A stretch of DNA of 8,626 nt from Chloroflexota bacterium (GTDB lineage Bacteria > Chloroflexota > UBA6077 > JACQUR01), in contig JACQUR010000517.1 in NCBI GenBank assembly GCA_016210245.1, positions 1 through 8,626 on the forward strand, given 5' to 3'. The first letter of the stretch is position 1. Each line of letters opens with the position of its first letter. This document shows positions 1 through 5,969 of the stretch, piece after piece. The notes under the pieces were generated by a model that saw nothing but the letters and a program-made list of their open reading frames with translations, was not told where the DNA came from and did no database searches. A program made the position numbers and the translations under genes.

Positions 1-783
1 CAGTTGGGCATCCTGCTCGGCCCGGCCGTGGGCGGCGGCCTGATGTGGCTGCTCGGGCCGGCGGTCGGCCTGCTGGTGAACGCGCTGCTGTACCTGCCGC
101 TGACCCTCTGGCTGCTCACGGTGCCCTACACCGGGCACCACCGCCAGGGCGCGCGCGTGGCGCCCAGGCCGCCGATGAGCCTGTGGGAGGCGCCGCGGGT
201 GCTGCGCGAGGTGTCCGGGGACCGGACCATCGTGGCCATGGTGGCGCTGGCCGGCTTCGGCTCCCTGCTGGTCGGCAATGCCTATCAGGCCCAGATGCCG
301 GAGTTCGTCCAGGACCTGGGCGGGGACACGACCGGCCTGCTCTACAGCGTGCTGCTGACGGCCAACGCCGCCGGCGCGGTGGTCGGCGGCCTGCTGCTGG
401 AGGGCGGGAACCTCCTGCGGGCGCGGGTGCGCACGGCCATTCTGTGCGCCATCCTGTGGTGTGTGGCCATTGGCGGCTTTGCCGTGGCCCGCAGCTCCCT
501 GCTGGCCTTCGCCCTGCTGTTCGTGGCCGGGGCTTGCAACCTGGCCTTCGGCGCCATGGCCCAGACCCTGGTCCAGCTCCGCGCGCCCGCGCCCGTGCGC
601 GGGCAGGTGGTCGGCGTGTTCAGCATGTCTCAGCAGGGCCTGCGCGTGGGCAGCGGGGTGACGGTGGGTGTGCTGGGCAGCATCATCGGCATCCACTGGT
701 CGCTGGGCCTGAGCGCCCTGGCGCTGCTGCTCATCACCCTCAGCCTGCTCGCCTTCACCCGCGGCAGCGAGGCCAAGCCATGA
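1..783 (+). CDS. MFS transporter, EntS-like exporter (5' truncated by window edge)
   Basis: This is the C-terminal part of a major facilitator superfamily permease; the frame is open from base 1 and ends at TGA 781-783, leaving 260 visible residues. The first residues (GILLGPAVGGG) match antiporter motif C, normally in helix 5, so about 140-150 N-terminal residues lie outside the window. A hydrophobic helix (about residues 18-40), a basic cytoplasmic loop (about 44-72) and six further hydrophobic segments follow, which fits helices 6 to 12. The stretch around residues 185-215 (QTLVQLRAPAPVRGQVVGVF) resembles the conserved helix 10 region and following loop of the MFS_3/EntS group, which includes the enterobactin exporter. 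The substrate cannot be told. It would sit in the cytoplasmic membrane and use the proton gradient. A palindromic heptamer array starts 4 bp after the stop, so it is probably transcriptionally separate from copA downstream. Confidence 0.85.
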   Translation, partial: QLGILLGPAVGGGLMWLLGPAVGLLVNALLYLPLTLWLLTVPYTGHHRQGARVAPRPPMSLWEAPRVLREVSGDRTIVAMVALAGFGSLLVGNAYQAQMPEFVQDLGGDTTGLLYSVLLTANAAGAVVGGLLLEGGNLLRARVRTAILCAILWCVAIGGFAVARSSLLAFALLFVAGACNLAFGAMAQTLVQLRAPAPVRGQVVGVFSMSQQGLRVGSGVTVGVLGSIIGIHWSLGLSALALLLITLSLLAFTRGSEAKP

Positions 784-786
784 CCG

Positions 787-867
787 GATTTGAGATTTGA
801 GAGTGCAGATTTGAGATTTGCAGTCTGCAAATCTCAAATCTGCACTCTCAAATCTCAAATCTCAAAT
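787..867. repeat. Perfect 37-bp inverted repeat built from ATTTGAG heptamers
   Basis: Bases 787-823 and 825-861 are exact reverse complements around the single central base T824. Each arm is made of 7-bp units: ATTTGAG at 788, 795 and 809, a variant AGTGCAG at 802, and an 8-bp ATTTGCAG next to the centre. The right arm carries one additional CTCAAAT unit, to 867. The element begins four bases after the stop codon of the MFS gene and is far richer in A+T than its surroundings. In RNA it would form a very long stem with almost no loop. It could act as a terminator, a 3' end stabiliser or a REP-like mobile repeat; there is no run of U after it, so a classic intrinsic terminator is not shown. Confidence 0.9.
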
Positions 868-974
868 CCGCCTCACGGGCCTCAGCCCGACGGTTGCACG
901 CACCCCTCAGTCTCCTCTCAGGTATGGCTCAGGCCCGCTTCACCGCAGGGTGCTATGCTACAGCAGGAAACACT

Positions 975-990
975 CGGGCCGGCAGGCCCG
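975..990 (+). promoter_or_regulatory. Hairpin next to the copA ribosome binding site
   Basis: CGGGCC (975-980) and GGCCCG (985-990) are exact reverse complements with a GGCA loop. One base separates this stem from the strong Shine-Dalgarno run at 992-1000. In the transcript it could limit access of the ribosome, or as DNA it could be an operator. It does not match the operators I know for CueR or CsoR. With G/C this abundant, a 6-bp stem could be chance. Confidence 0.3.
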
Positions 991-991
991 G

Positions 992-1000
992 AAAGGAGGG
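992..1000 (+). promoter_or_regulatory. copA ribosome binding site
   Basis: AAAGGAGGG is a near-perfect Shine-Dalgarno sequence and sits 4 bases before the GTG at 1005. It decides the copA start: the reading frame is open further upstream to a TTG at 894, but that start has no comparable site and the extra 37 residues do not look like protein. Confidence 0.8.
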
Positions 1001-1004
1001 CCGC

Positions 1005-3653
1005 GTGGCCACGCCCGCCCAGACGCCGCCCACGAGCGTGCGCGACCCGGTCTGCGGGATGGAGCTCAGCCCGGCTGACGCGGTCGCCACCCGCTCCGAG
1101 GCTGGGGCTACCTACTACTTCTGCTCCGAGCGCTGCGTCCAGCAGTTCGACCGCCAGCACGCCGCCTCGGCCACGACCGGCGTGGCGGATACGGGCGGAC
1201 CGCGCTGGATCGAGCTGCCCGTGGCCGACCTCGACGGTCGTCGCGGGGCCGACCACCTGGCGGAGCAGCTCCGCACGCTGCCCGGGGTGCGAGCGGCCAC
1301 GGTCAACCCCGGGACGAAGCTGGCGCGGGTCGAGTACGACCCGGCCGTGGCGACGCTGCAGGCCCTCGTCGGGCGCGCCCGCGCGGCGGGCTACACGGTG
1401 GGCACCGCGACCACGCAGCTTGGCATCCGCGGGATGTACTGTGGCTCCTGCGTGGCCACCATCGAGCAGGCGCTCCAGCAGAGCCCGGGCGTGCTCTCGG
1501 CCAGCGTCAACCTGGCGACCGAGCAGGCGCGGGTGGAGTACCTGCCGGGCCTGGTCGACACCCCCGCCCTGGGCCGGGCCATCGAGGCCGCCGGCTACCA
1601 GGTCCGCCAGGCGCCCGCGGCGGCCGAGTCGGCGCTCGAGCGCGAGGCGCAGGACCGGCAGCGCGAGGAGGCCACGCTGCTGCAGAAGTTCTGGTTCGCG
1701 GCCCTGGTCTCGGTGCCGGTGGTCATCCTCTCCTACCCCGGGCTGTTCGGGCTGGGCGACCTGCTGCCCCGCGGCAGCGAGCGGCTGCGCCTGGCCTGGG
1801 GGCTGCTGGGCGTGCTGACCGTGCCCGTGCTGGTCTGGTCTGGGAGCCAGTTCTACCGCGGCGCGTGGGCCGCGCTCCAGCACCGCCAGGCCAACATGCA
1901 TACCTTGATCGCCCTCGGCATCTCGGCCGCCTGGCTCTACTCCGGGGTGGCCGTCCTGGTGCCGGGGGTCTTCCCCTCCCCGGACCTGGCCGAGGTCTTC
2001 TACGACGTGACCTCGGTGGTGGTCGCGCTGGTGGTGCTGGGCCTGGCCCTGGAGCTCAGGGCCAAGGGGCGCACCAGCGAGGCGATGAAGAAGCTGATCG
2101 GGCTCCAGGCCCGGACCGCGCGGGTGGCGCGGGAGGGCGCCGAGCTGGACCTCCCGGTCGAGGAGGTGCTGGTCGGCGACACGGTGGTGGTGCGCCCGGG
2201 CGAGAAGATTCCGGTCGACGGGGTGGTGCTGCAGGGCAGCTCGGCGGTCGATGAGAGCATGGTCACCGGCGAGTCCATCCCGGTCGAGAAGCGTCCGGGC
2301 GACGAGGTGATCGGAGCTACCCTGAACCAGACCGGCAGCTTTCGCTTCCGGGCGACCAGGGTGGGCAAGGACACGGCCCTGGCCCAGATCATTCGCCTGG
2401 TCCAGGACGCCCAGGGCTCCAAGGCGCCGATTCAGCGGGTGGTGGACCGGGTGACCCAGTACTTCGTGCCCAGCGTGATGATGCTGGCGGTCTCCGCGGC
2501 GGCGGTCTGGGACGTCTTCGGCCCGGAGCCGGCCCACGTCTATGCCCTGGTCGTGTTCACCACCACGCTCATCATCGCCTGCCCGTGCGCGCTCGGGCTG
2601 GCCACGCCCACCAGCCTGACGGTCGGCATTGGCAAGGGCGCCGAGCAGGGCATCCTGATCCGCTCGGGCGACGCGCTCCAGACCGCCCAGCGGCTGGACG
2701 CCATCGTCCTGGACAAGACCGGCACCATCACCCGGGGCAAGCCGGAGCTGACCCACGTGGTGGCGGAGACGGGGTTCGAGGAGGACGAGGTGCTGCGGCT
2801 GGCAGCCGCGGTCGAGCGCAATTCGGAGCACCCGCTGGCCGGGGCGATCGTCGCAGGCGCGCGGGCGCGCGGGCTGGCCCTGGCCGAGGCGGCCAACTTC
2901 AGGGCCATCCCGGGCCACGGGGTCGAAGCGGAGGTGGAGGGGCGACGGGTGCTGCTGGGCAACGCCAGGCTCATGGCTGAGCGAGGCATGGCCCTCGGCC
3001 GCCTGGAGGCCGAGGCCCAGCGCCTGGCCGACGACGGCAAGACGGCCATGTACGTAGCCCTCGACGGCGCGGCGGCGGGCCTGGTGGCCGTCGCCGACAC
3101 GGTCAAGGACGACTCGGTGGCGGCCATCGCCGCGCTCAAGCGGTCGGGGCTGGAGGTGGCCATGCTAACCGGCGACCACCGCCGCACGGCCGAGGCCATC
3201 GGGCGGCAGGTGGGGGTGGACCGGGTGCTGGCCGAGGTGCTGCCCCAGGACAAGGCCCACGAGGTCCAGAAGCTTCAACTGGAAGGCAAGACGGTGGGCA
3301 TGGTGGGCGACGGGATCAACGACGCCCCTGCCCTGGCCCAGGCGGACATTGGCTTCGCTATCGGCACCGGCACCGACGTGGCGATCGAGGCCGGGGACGT
3401 CACCCTCATCAGCGGCAGCCTGCGGGGGGTGGCCACGGCGATCGAGATCTCGCAGGCGACGATGCGCAACGTGCGCCAGAACCTGTTCGGCGCGTTCATC
3501 TACAACGCGCTGGGCATTCCCGTGGCGATGGGGCTGCTCTATCCCTTCTTCGGGCTCTTGCTGAGCCCGATCATCGCCGCCGCCGCGATGGCGGCCAGCT
3601 CCATCACGGTGGTCACCAACGCCAATCGCCTGCGGGGGTGGAAGCAGGCGTAG
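1005..3653 (+). CDS. copA: Cu(I)-exporting P1B-type ATPase with N-terminal YHS domain
   Basis: This is an 882-residue cytoplasmic-membrane ATPase that exports Cu(I) from the cytosol at the cost of ATP. Numbered from the GTG, the order is: a YHS domain (about 12-50, with PVCGM at 15-19 and FCSERC at 39-44); an HMA-like fold without CxxC (about 66-133); an HMA metal-binding domain with GMYCGSC (C146, C149); membrane helices; the actuator TGE (421-423); the transmembrane metal site CPC (526-528); the phosphorylation motif DKTGT (D570); the nucleotide-domain HP pair (609-610); and GDGIND (768-773). The last helices carry YN (833-834) and MAASS (862-866), which with CPC define Cu(I) specificity (P1B-1). 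All catalytic residues are present, so it should be active. Start GTG 1005 is chosen for its Shine-Dalgarno run at 992-1000. A copper-type cupredoxin gene follows. An inverted heptamer array starts on the base after the stop. Confidence 0.95.
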   Translation: MATPAQTPPTSVRDPVCGMELSPADAVATRSEAGATYYFCSERCVQQFDRQHAASATTGVADTGGPRWIELPVADLDGRRGADHLAEQLRTLPGVRAATVNPGTKLARVEYDPAVATLQALVGRARAAGYTVGTATTQLGIRGMYCGSCVATIEQALQQSPGVLSASVNLATEQARVEYLPGLVDTPALGRAIEAAGYQVRQAPAAAESALEREAQDRQREEATLLQKFWFAALVSVPVVILSYPGLFGLGDLLPRGSERLRLAWGLLGVLTVPVLVWSGSQFYRGAWAALQHRQANMHTLIALGISAAWLYSGVAVLVPGVFPSPDLAEVFYDVTSVVVALVVLGLALELRAKGRTSEAMKKLIGLQARTARVAREGAELDLPVEEVLVGDTVVVRPGEKIPVDGVVLQGSSAVDESMVTGESIPVEKRPGDEVIGATLNQTGSFRFRATRVGKDTALAQIIRLVQDAQGSKAPIQRVVDRVTQYFVPSVMMLAVSAAAVWDVFGPEPAHVYALVVFTTTLIIACPCALGLATPTSLTVGIGKGAEQGILIRSGDALQTAQRLDAIVLDKTGTITRGKPELTHVVAETGFEEDEVLRLAAAVERNSEHPLAGAIVAGARARGLALAEAANFRAIPGHGVEAEVEGRRVLLGNARLMAERGMALGRLEAEAQRLADDGKTAMYVALDGAAAGLVAVADTVKDDSVAAIAALKRSGLEVAMLTGDHRRTAEAIGRQVGVDRVLAEVLPQDKAHEVQKLQLEGKTVGMVGDGINDAPALAQADIGFAIGTGTDVAIEAGDVTLISGSLRGVATAIEISQATMRNVRQNLFGAFIYNALGIPVAMGLLYPFFGLLLSPIIAAAAMAASSITVVTNANRLRGWKQA

Positions 3654-3757
3654 TCCTGAGTGCTGAGTGCTGAGTGCTGAGTGCTGAGTGCTGAGTGCTG
3701 AGTCCTGAGTCCTGAGTCATGAGACGGGATCTCCACTCAGCACTCAGCACTCAGCAC
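3654..3757. repeat. TGCTGAG heptamer array with inverted copy (potential long hairpin)
   Basis: From the first base after the copA stop there are ten 7-bp units in a row (3654-3723): TCCTGAG, six TGCTGAG, two TCCTGAG and TCATGAG. After a 12-bp gap, three inverted units CTCAGCA occupy 3736-3756. Bases 3681-3703 and 3735-3757 are exact 23-bp reverse complements separated by 31 bp, and the inverted arm can also pair one or two units earlier. The array fills most of the gap before the cupredoxin gene, whose Shine-Dalgarno site begins 8 bases later. It could weaken read-through, protect the copA message, or be a neutral expanding repeat. Confidence 0.9.
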
Positions 3758-3779
3758 TACGCCAGAAGGAGGTGGAGTC

Positions 3780-4157
3780 ATGACCCTGGCCGACGTGCTG
3801 GTGCTCCTGGGTGGGTTGGCGATCAACCTCGGCATCGCCTGGTTCTTCTGGGGGCCGCGCAAGGGCGGCGTGCGAGCCGCGCCCACCTCCGGCGGCTACC
3901 AGGAGGCGATGGTGCTGGTGAAGGGCGGCTACACGCCGGACGTGATCGTGGTCCAGCGCGGCAAGCCGGTGCGGCTGAACTTCCGCCGCGAGGAGACGGC
4001 GGCCTGCTCGGAGATGGTCGTGCTGAGCGACTTCGGCAAGAGCGCGAAGCTGCCGGAAGGCGAGACGGTGGCCGTGGAGTTCCTGCCCGAGCGGCCGGGC
4101 GAGTATGAGTTTGCTTGCCAGATGGGTATGTTGCGGGGGAAGCTGGTGGTGGAGTAG
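3780..4157 (+). CDS. Membrane-anchored cupredoxin-like copper protein
   Basis: This 125-residue protein has one N-terminal hydrophobic segment (about 4-24), followed by a basic stretch and then a single cupredoxin-type beta domain (about 40-125). The segment has no clear cleavage site, so it is more likely an anchor than a cleaved signal, with the domain outside the cytoplasm. The domain matches the cupredoxin family often placed beside or fused to CopA: FRREET, then ACSEM (C76, M79), LPEGE, and finally EFACQMGM (C113, M115, M117). The protein has no histidine at all, so it cannot form a classic type 1 blue copper site; Cys/Met binding of Cu(I) is inferred. ATG 3780 is preceded by AAGGAGG (3766-3772) with 7-base spacing. 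It lies 126 bp after copA with a repeat array between. Its likely role is to receive Cu(I) from CopA or buffer it at the membrane. Confidence 0.85.
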   Translation: MTLADVLVLLGGLAINLGIAWFFWGPRKGGVRAAPTSGGYQEAMVLVKGGYTPDVIVVQRGKPVRLNFRREETAACSEMVVLSDFGKSAKLPEGETVAVEFLPERPGEYEFACQMGMLRGKLVVE

Positions 4158-4167
4158 AGGGGGCACG

Positions 4168-4191
4168 TGGCGCCCGCCATAGGAGGCGCCA
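4168..4191. promoter_or_regulatory. 7-bp inverted repeat ahead of the LuxR-type gene
   Basis: TGGCGCC (4168-4174) and GGCGCCA (4185-4191) are exact reverse complements with a 10-bp gap, lying between the cupredoxin stop and the LuxR-type start. An unused AGGAGG lies in the gap (4181-4186). It might be an operator or a weak terminator of the copper genes, but no T run follows and in DNA this G/C-rich the match could be accidental. Confidence 0.25.
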
Positions 4192-4230
4192 GCAAGTAGG
4201 GCGGGCTGTGCCTTCCTCCGGGAACGAAGC

Positions 4231-4905
4231 GTGATCGACAAACCGACTGGGCAACGCACACTTCCCATTCGGGTGTTCGTGGCCGGCCCCCATTCCCTGC
4301 TCAATGAGGCGCTCTGTGCGCTGCTGTGTACGCTGCCGGGCATCGAGCCGACCGGATCGACCCAGGACCTTGCCGCCGTGCTGCCCTCGCTGTGCGAGCG
4401 TCCACCCGACCTGGTGCTGCTGGCCTGCGCCCAGCCTGGCGACCTCGAACAACTGGCCGCGCTCGGCCGCCGGACCTCAGGTTTCAGGGTGCTCTGTCTC
4501 TCGCTGACCTGGAGTCCCCACGACACGCTGGCCGTCCTGCAAGCTGGCGCCATTGGCTGCCTGCCGGCCCACCTCACGGCCGAGAAGCTGGCAGTGGCCC
4601 TGCGCCAGGCGGCCCGGGGCGAAGTGACCCTCGACCCCGACCTGGCGCGGGCGCTCATCACCAGTCTGGCCAGGGACCCGCGTCCGGCCGCCAGCCCGCG
4701 CGAGAGCCTGACGCAGCGCGAGCGCGAGGTGCTGGGGCTGGTCTGCCAGGGCCTGGGCAACAAGGAGGTCGCCCAGCGCCTGTTCCTGAGCGTGCGGACG
4801 GTGGAGAACCACCTGGCCAGCATCTACGCCAAGCTGGGCGTGCGCACCCGGACCGAGGCGGCGGTGATGGCGGTGCAGCAGGGGTGGGGTGATGGTCCGG
4901 CCTAG
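4231..4905 (+). CDS. LuxR/NarL-type regulator with degenerate (pseudo-) receiver domain
   Basis: This is a 224-residue DNA-binding regulator with the two-domain layout of NarL/FixJ response regulators. Residues about 12-125 form a receiver-like fold (IRVFVAG... PDLVLLA... FRVLCLS... AGAIGCLPA) and residues 160-214 are a clear LuxR-type helix-turn-helix (LTQREREVLGL, NKEVAQRLFLSVRTVENHL). The residues needed for phosphorylation are gone: the acidic pair is GP (19-20), the acceptor Asp is A65, and the conserved Lys is A113. The protein therefore probably works without a histidine kinase, and no kinase gene is visible. It has seven cysteines (29, 33, 55, 66, 89, 110, 172). GTG 4231 is the first possible start after the in-frame stop at 4180-4182; its Shine-Dalgarno site is weak. 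It follows the cupredoxin gene by 73 bp, so control of the copper genes is possible but unproven. Confidence 0.85.
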   Translation: MIDKPTGQRTLPIRVFVAGPHSLLNEALCALLCTLPGIEPTGSTQDLAAVLPSLCERPPDLVLLACAQPGDLEQLAALGRRTSGFRVLCLSLTWSPHDTLAVLQAGAIGCLPAHLTAEKLAVALRQAARGEVTLDPDLARALITSLARDPRPAASPRESLTQREREVLGLVCQGLGNKEVAQRLFLSVRTVENHLASIYAKLGVRTRTEAAVMAVQQGWGDGPA

Positions 4906-4980
4906 TGGTGGCTACCCTCTACAGCACGTGGAACAGCACGGCCATCACCAGCGTCCCTGTCCAGGCTGCTGCCTCGTTGG

Positions 4981-5877
4981 TCAACCCCTCTCGCAGTCGG
5001 AACACCCCTTCAGTCCGGTCATCTCCGCGCTCACCTGCCACAGTCGAGCGGCAGCCTCCACGTCATAGGACTCCCCGGACGATGGAACCGACTGGAGCTT
5101 CTGGAAGTACCTCCCCGTCACACCTTCCACCTCCGCCGAGCTTGCCAGGTAGATGGCTGTCTCCGCACCCTGTTCCGCGCTGATCGCCACCAGACCATAC
5201 AACCGCCTCAGCGCGTTCATGACCCAGGCGTTCCTGAAGGGGATGTTGTTGAGCCCGAAACTGGTCGCCACGAGGCCAGGGTTGACCGCGTTGGCGGTGA
5301 CGCCACTACCGTCCAGTCTGCGCGCCAGTTCGTAGGTGAAGAGCACGTTCGCCAGCTTGGATTGCCGGTAGGCCTCAATCCCACGGTATCTCTGCTTGCC
5401 CTGCAGGTCGTCGAAGCGCATGCGCCCCTGTTTGTGGCCGTAGGACGAGACGTTGATGATGCGGGATGGCGCGCTGGCCCTCAGCGTATCGAGCAGCACG
5501 TGGGTCAGCAGAAAGTAGCCCAGGTGATTGAGGGCGAAGGTCATCTCGATGCCCTCCGCGCTCTCCTGGCGCCTCAAGAAGAGGGCTCCAGCGTTGTTGA
5601 CCAGGACGTGCAGGCGCTGATATCGGCCCAGAAACTGTTGCGCCAGTTGGCGAATCGCCTGCTGCGACGACAGGTCGGCCAGCATGAACTCGACCGAGAT
5701 GTTGCCAGTATCGCGCTTGATCTCGTCGACAACGGTCGTGCCCTTCTCCGGGCTGCGCCCGACCACAACGACCGTAGCACCCTGCTGCGCCAACGCCCTG
5801 GCCGTCACCTGGCCCATGCCCGACGTTGCGCCTGTCACCATGCAGATCTTGCCAGCCATGGGTCTGTCTGTGTTCAT
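4981..5877 (-). CDS. Short-chain dehydrogenase/reductase (retinol dehydrogenase-like SDR)
   Basis: This 298-residue cytoplasmic NAD(P)-dependent oxidoreductase has a Rossmann fold with all classical SDR motifs: TGATSGMG (15-22) for the cofactor, a following VVGRS (38-42) where the Arg suggests NADPH, the acidic LADLSS (66-71), NNAG (94-97), catalytic N117, S144 or S145, and YRQSK (Y170, K174), then NPG (199-201). The FALNHLGYFLLTHVLLD stretch and RYRGIEAYRQSK resemble the RDH11-14/WWOX-like branch, which reduces aldehydes or ketones; the substrate here is unknown. The C-terminus GCSDCERG has a CxxC outside the usual fold. ATG at 5877 is chosen because the alignment to the SDR fold begins just after it and a GGGAGG lies about 10 bases upstream; the frame is open 68 codons further with unconvincing sequence. 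It is last in the MarR-methyltransferase-SDR set, 92 bp after the methyltransferase stop. Confidence 0.9.
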   Translation of the reverse strand: MNTDRPMAGKICMVTGATSGMGQVTARALAQQGATVVVVGRSPEKGTTVVDEIKRDTGNISVEFMLADLSSQQAIRQLAQQFLGRYQRLHVLVNNAGALFLRRQESAEGIEMTFALNHLGYFLLTHVLLDTLRASAPSRIINVSSYGHKQGRMRFDDLQGKQRYRGIEAYRQSKLANVLFTYELARRLDGSGVTANAVNPGLVATSFGLNNIPFRNAWVMNALRRLYGLVAISAEQGAETAIYLASSAEVEGVTGRYFQKLQSVPSSGESYDVEAAARLWQVSAEMTGLKGCSDCERG

Positions 5878-5969
5878 CCTGCGCTCGCCTCCCTGGCTGT
5901 CCGTGCCCCCGCGGTCGCGGCTCTGACGTACGATCCTGCCCAAGCGCCGCGGCAGTGTAAACCGAGCGC

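Noticed and set aside
923..959. Possible -10 boxes (TATGGC, TATGCT) ahead of copA
   Set aside because: No acceptable -35 lies at 16-19 bp from either, and no MerR-type dyad is seen, so no copA promoter is called.
894..1004. Upstream extension of copA from TTG 894
   Set aside because: There is no Shine-Dalgarno site, the sequence is unlike any YHS or HMA extension, and a very strong ribosome site directs translation to GTG 1005.
918..2918. Long minus-strand open frame (666 residues) inside copA
   Set aside because: It is antisense to a gene with a full set of P-type ATPase motifs. Its composition (very rich in Arg, Gly, Gln, His) is typical of the shadow of a G/C-rich gene, and it shows no domain.
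3654..3757. CRISPR array
   Set aside because: The units are 7 bp and contiguous with no spacers, and no cas gene is present.
3719..4108. ATG inside the TCATGAG heptamer opening a 129-residue frame
   Set aside because: It begins in repeat DNA and is out of frame with the cupredoxin gene, which has its own Shine-Dalgarno site and recognisable domain.
3744..4823. Minus-strand open frame (359 residues) across the cupredoxin and LuxR-type genes
   Set aside because: It spans two well-supported genes on the other strand, is low in complexity and matches no family.
4921..4940. Two ACAGCACG direct repeats 4 bp apart in the convergent gap
   Set aside because: Only two 8-bp copies, with no further symmetry and no link to a promoter; probably chance.
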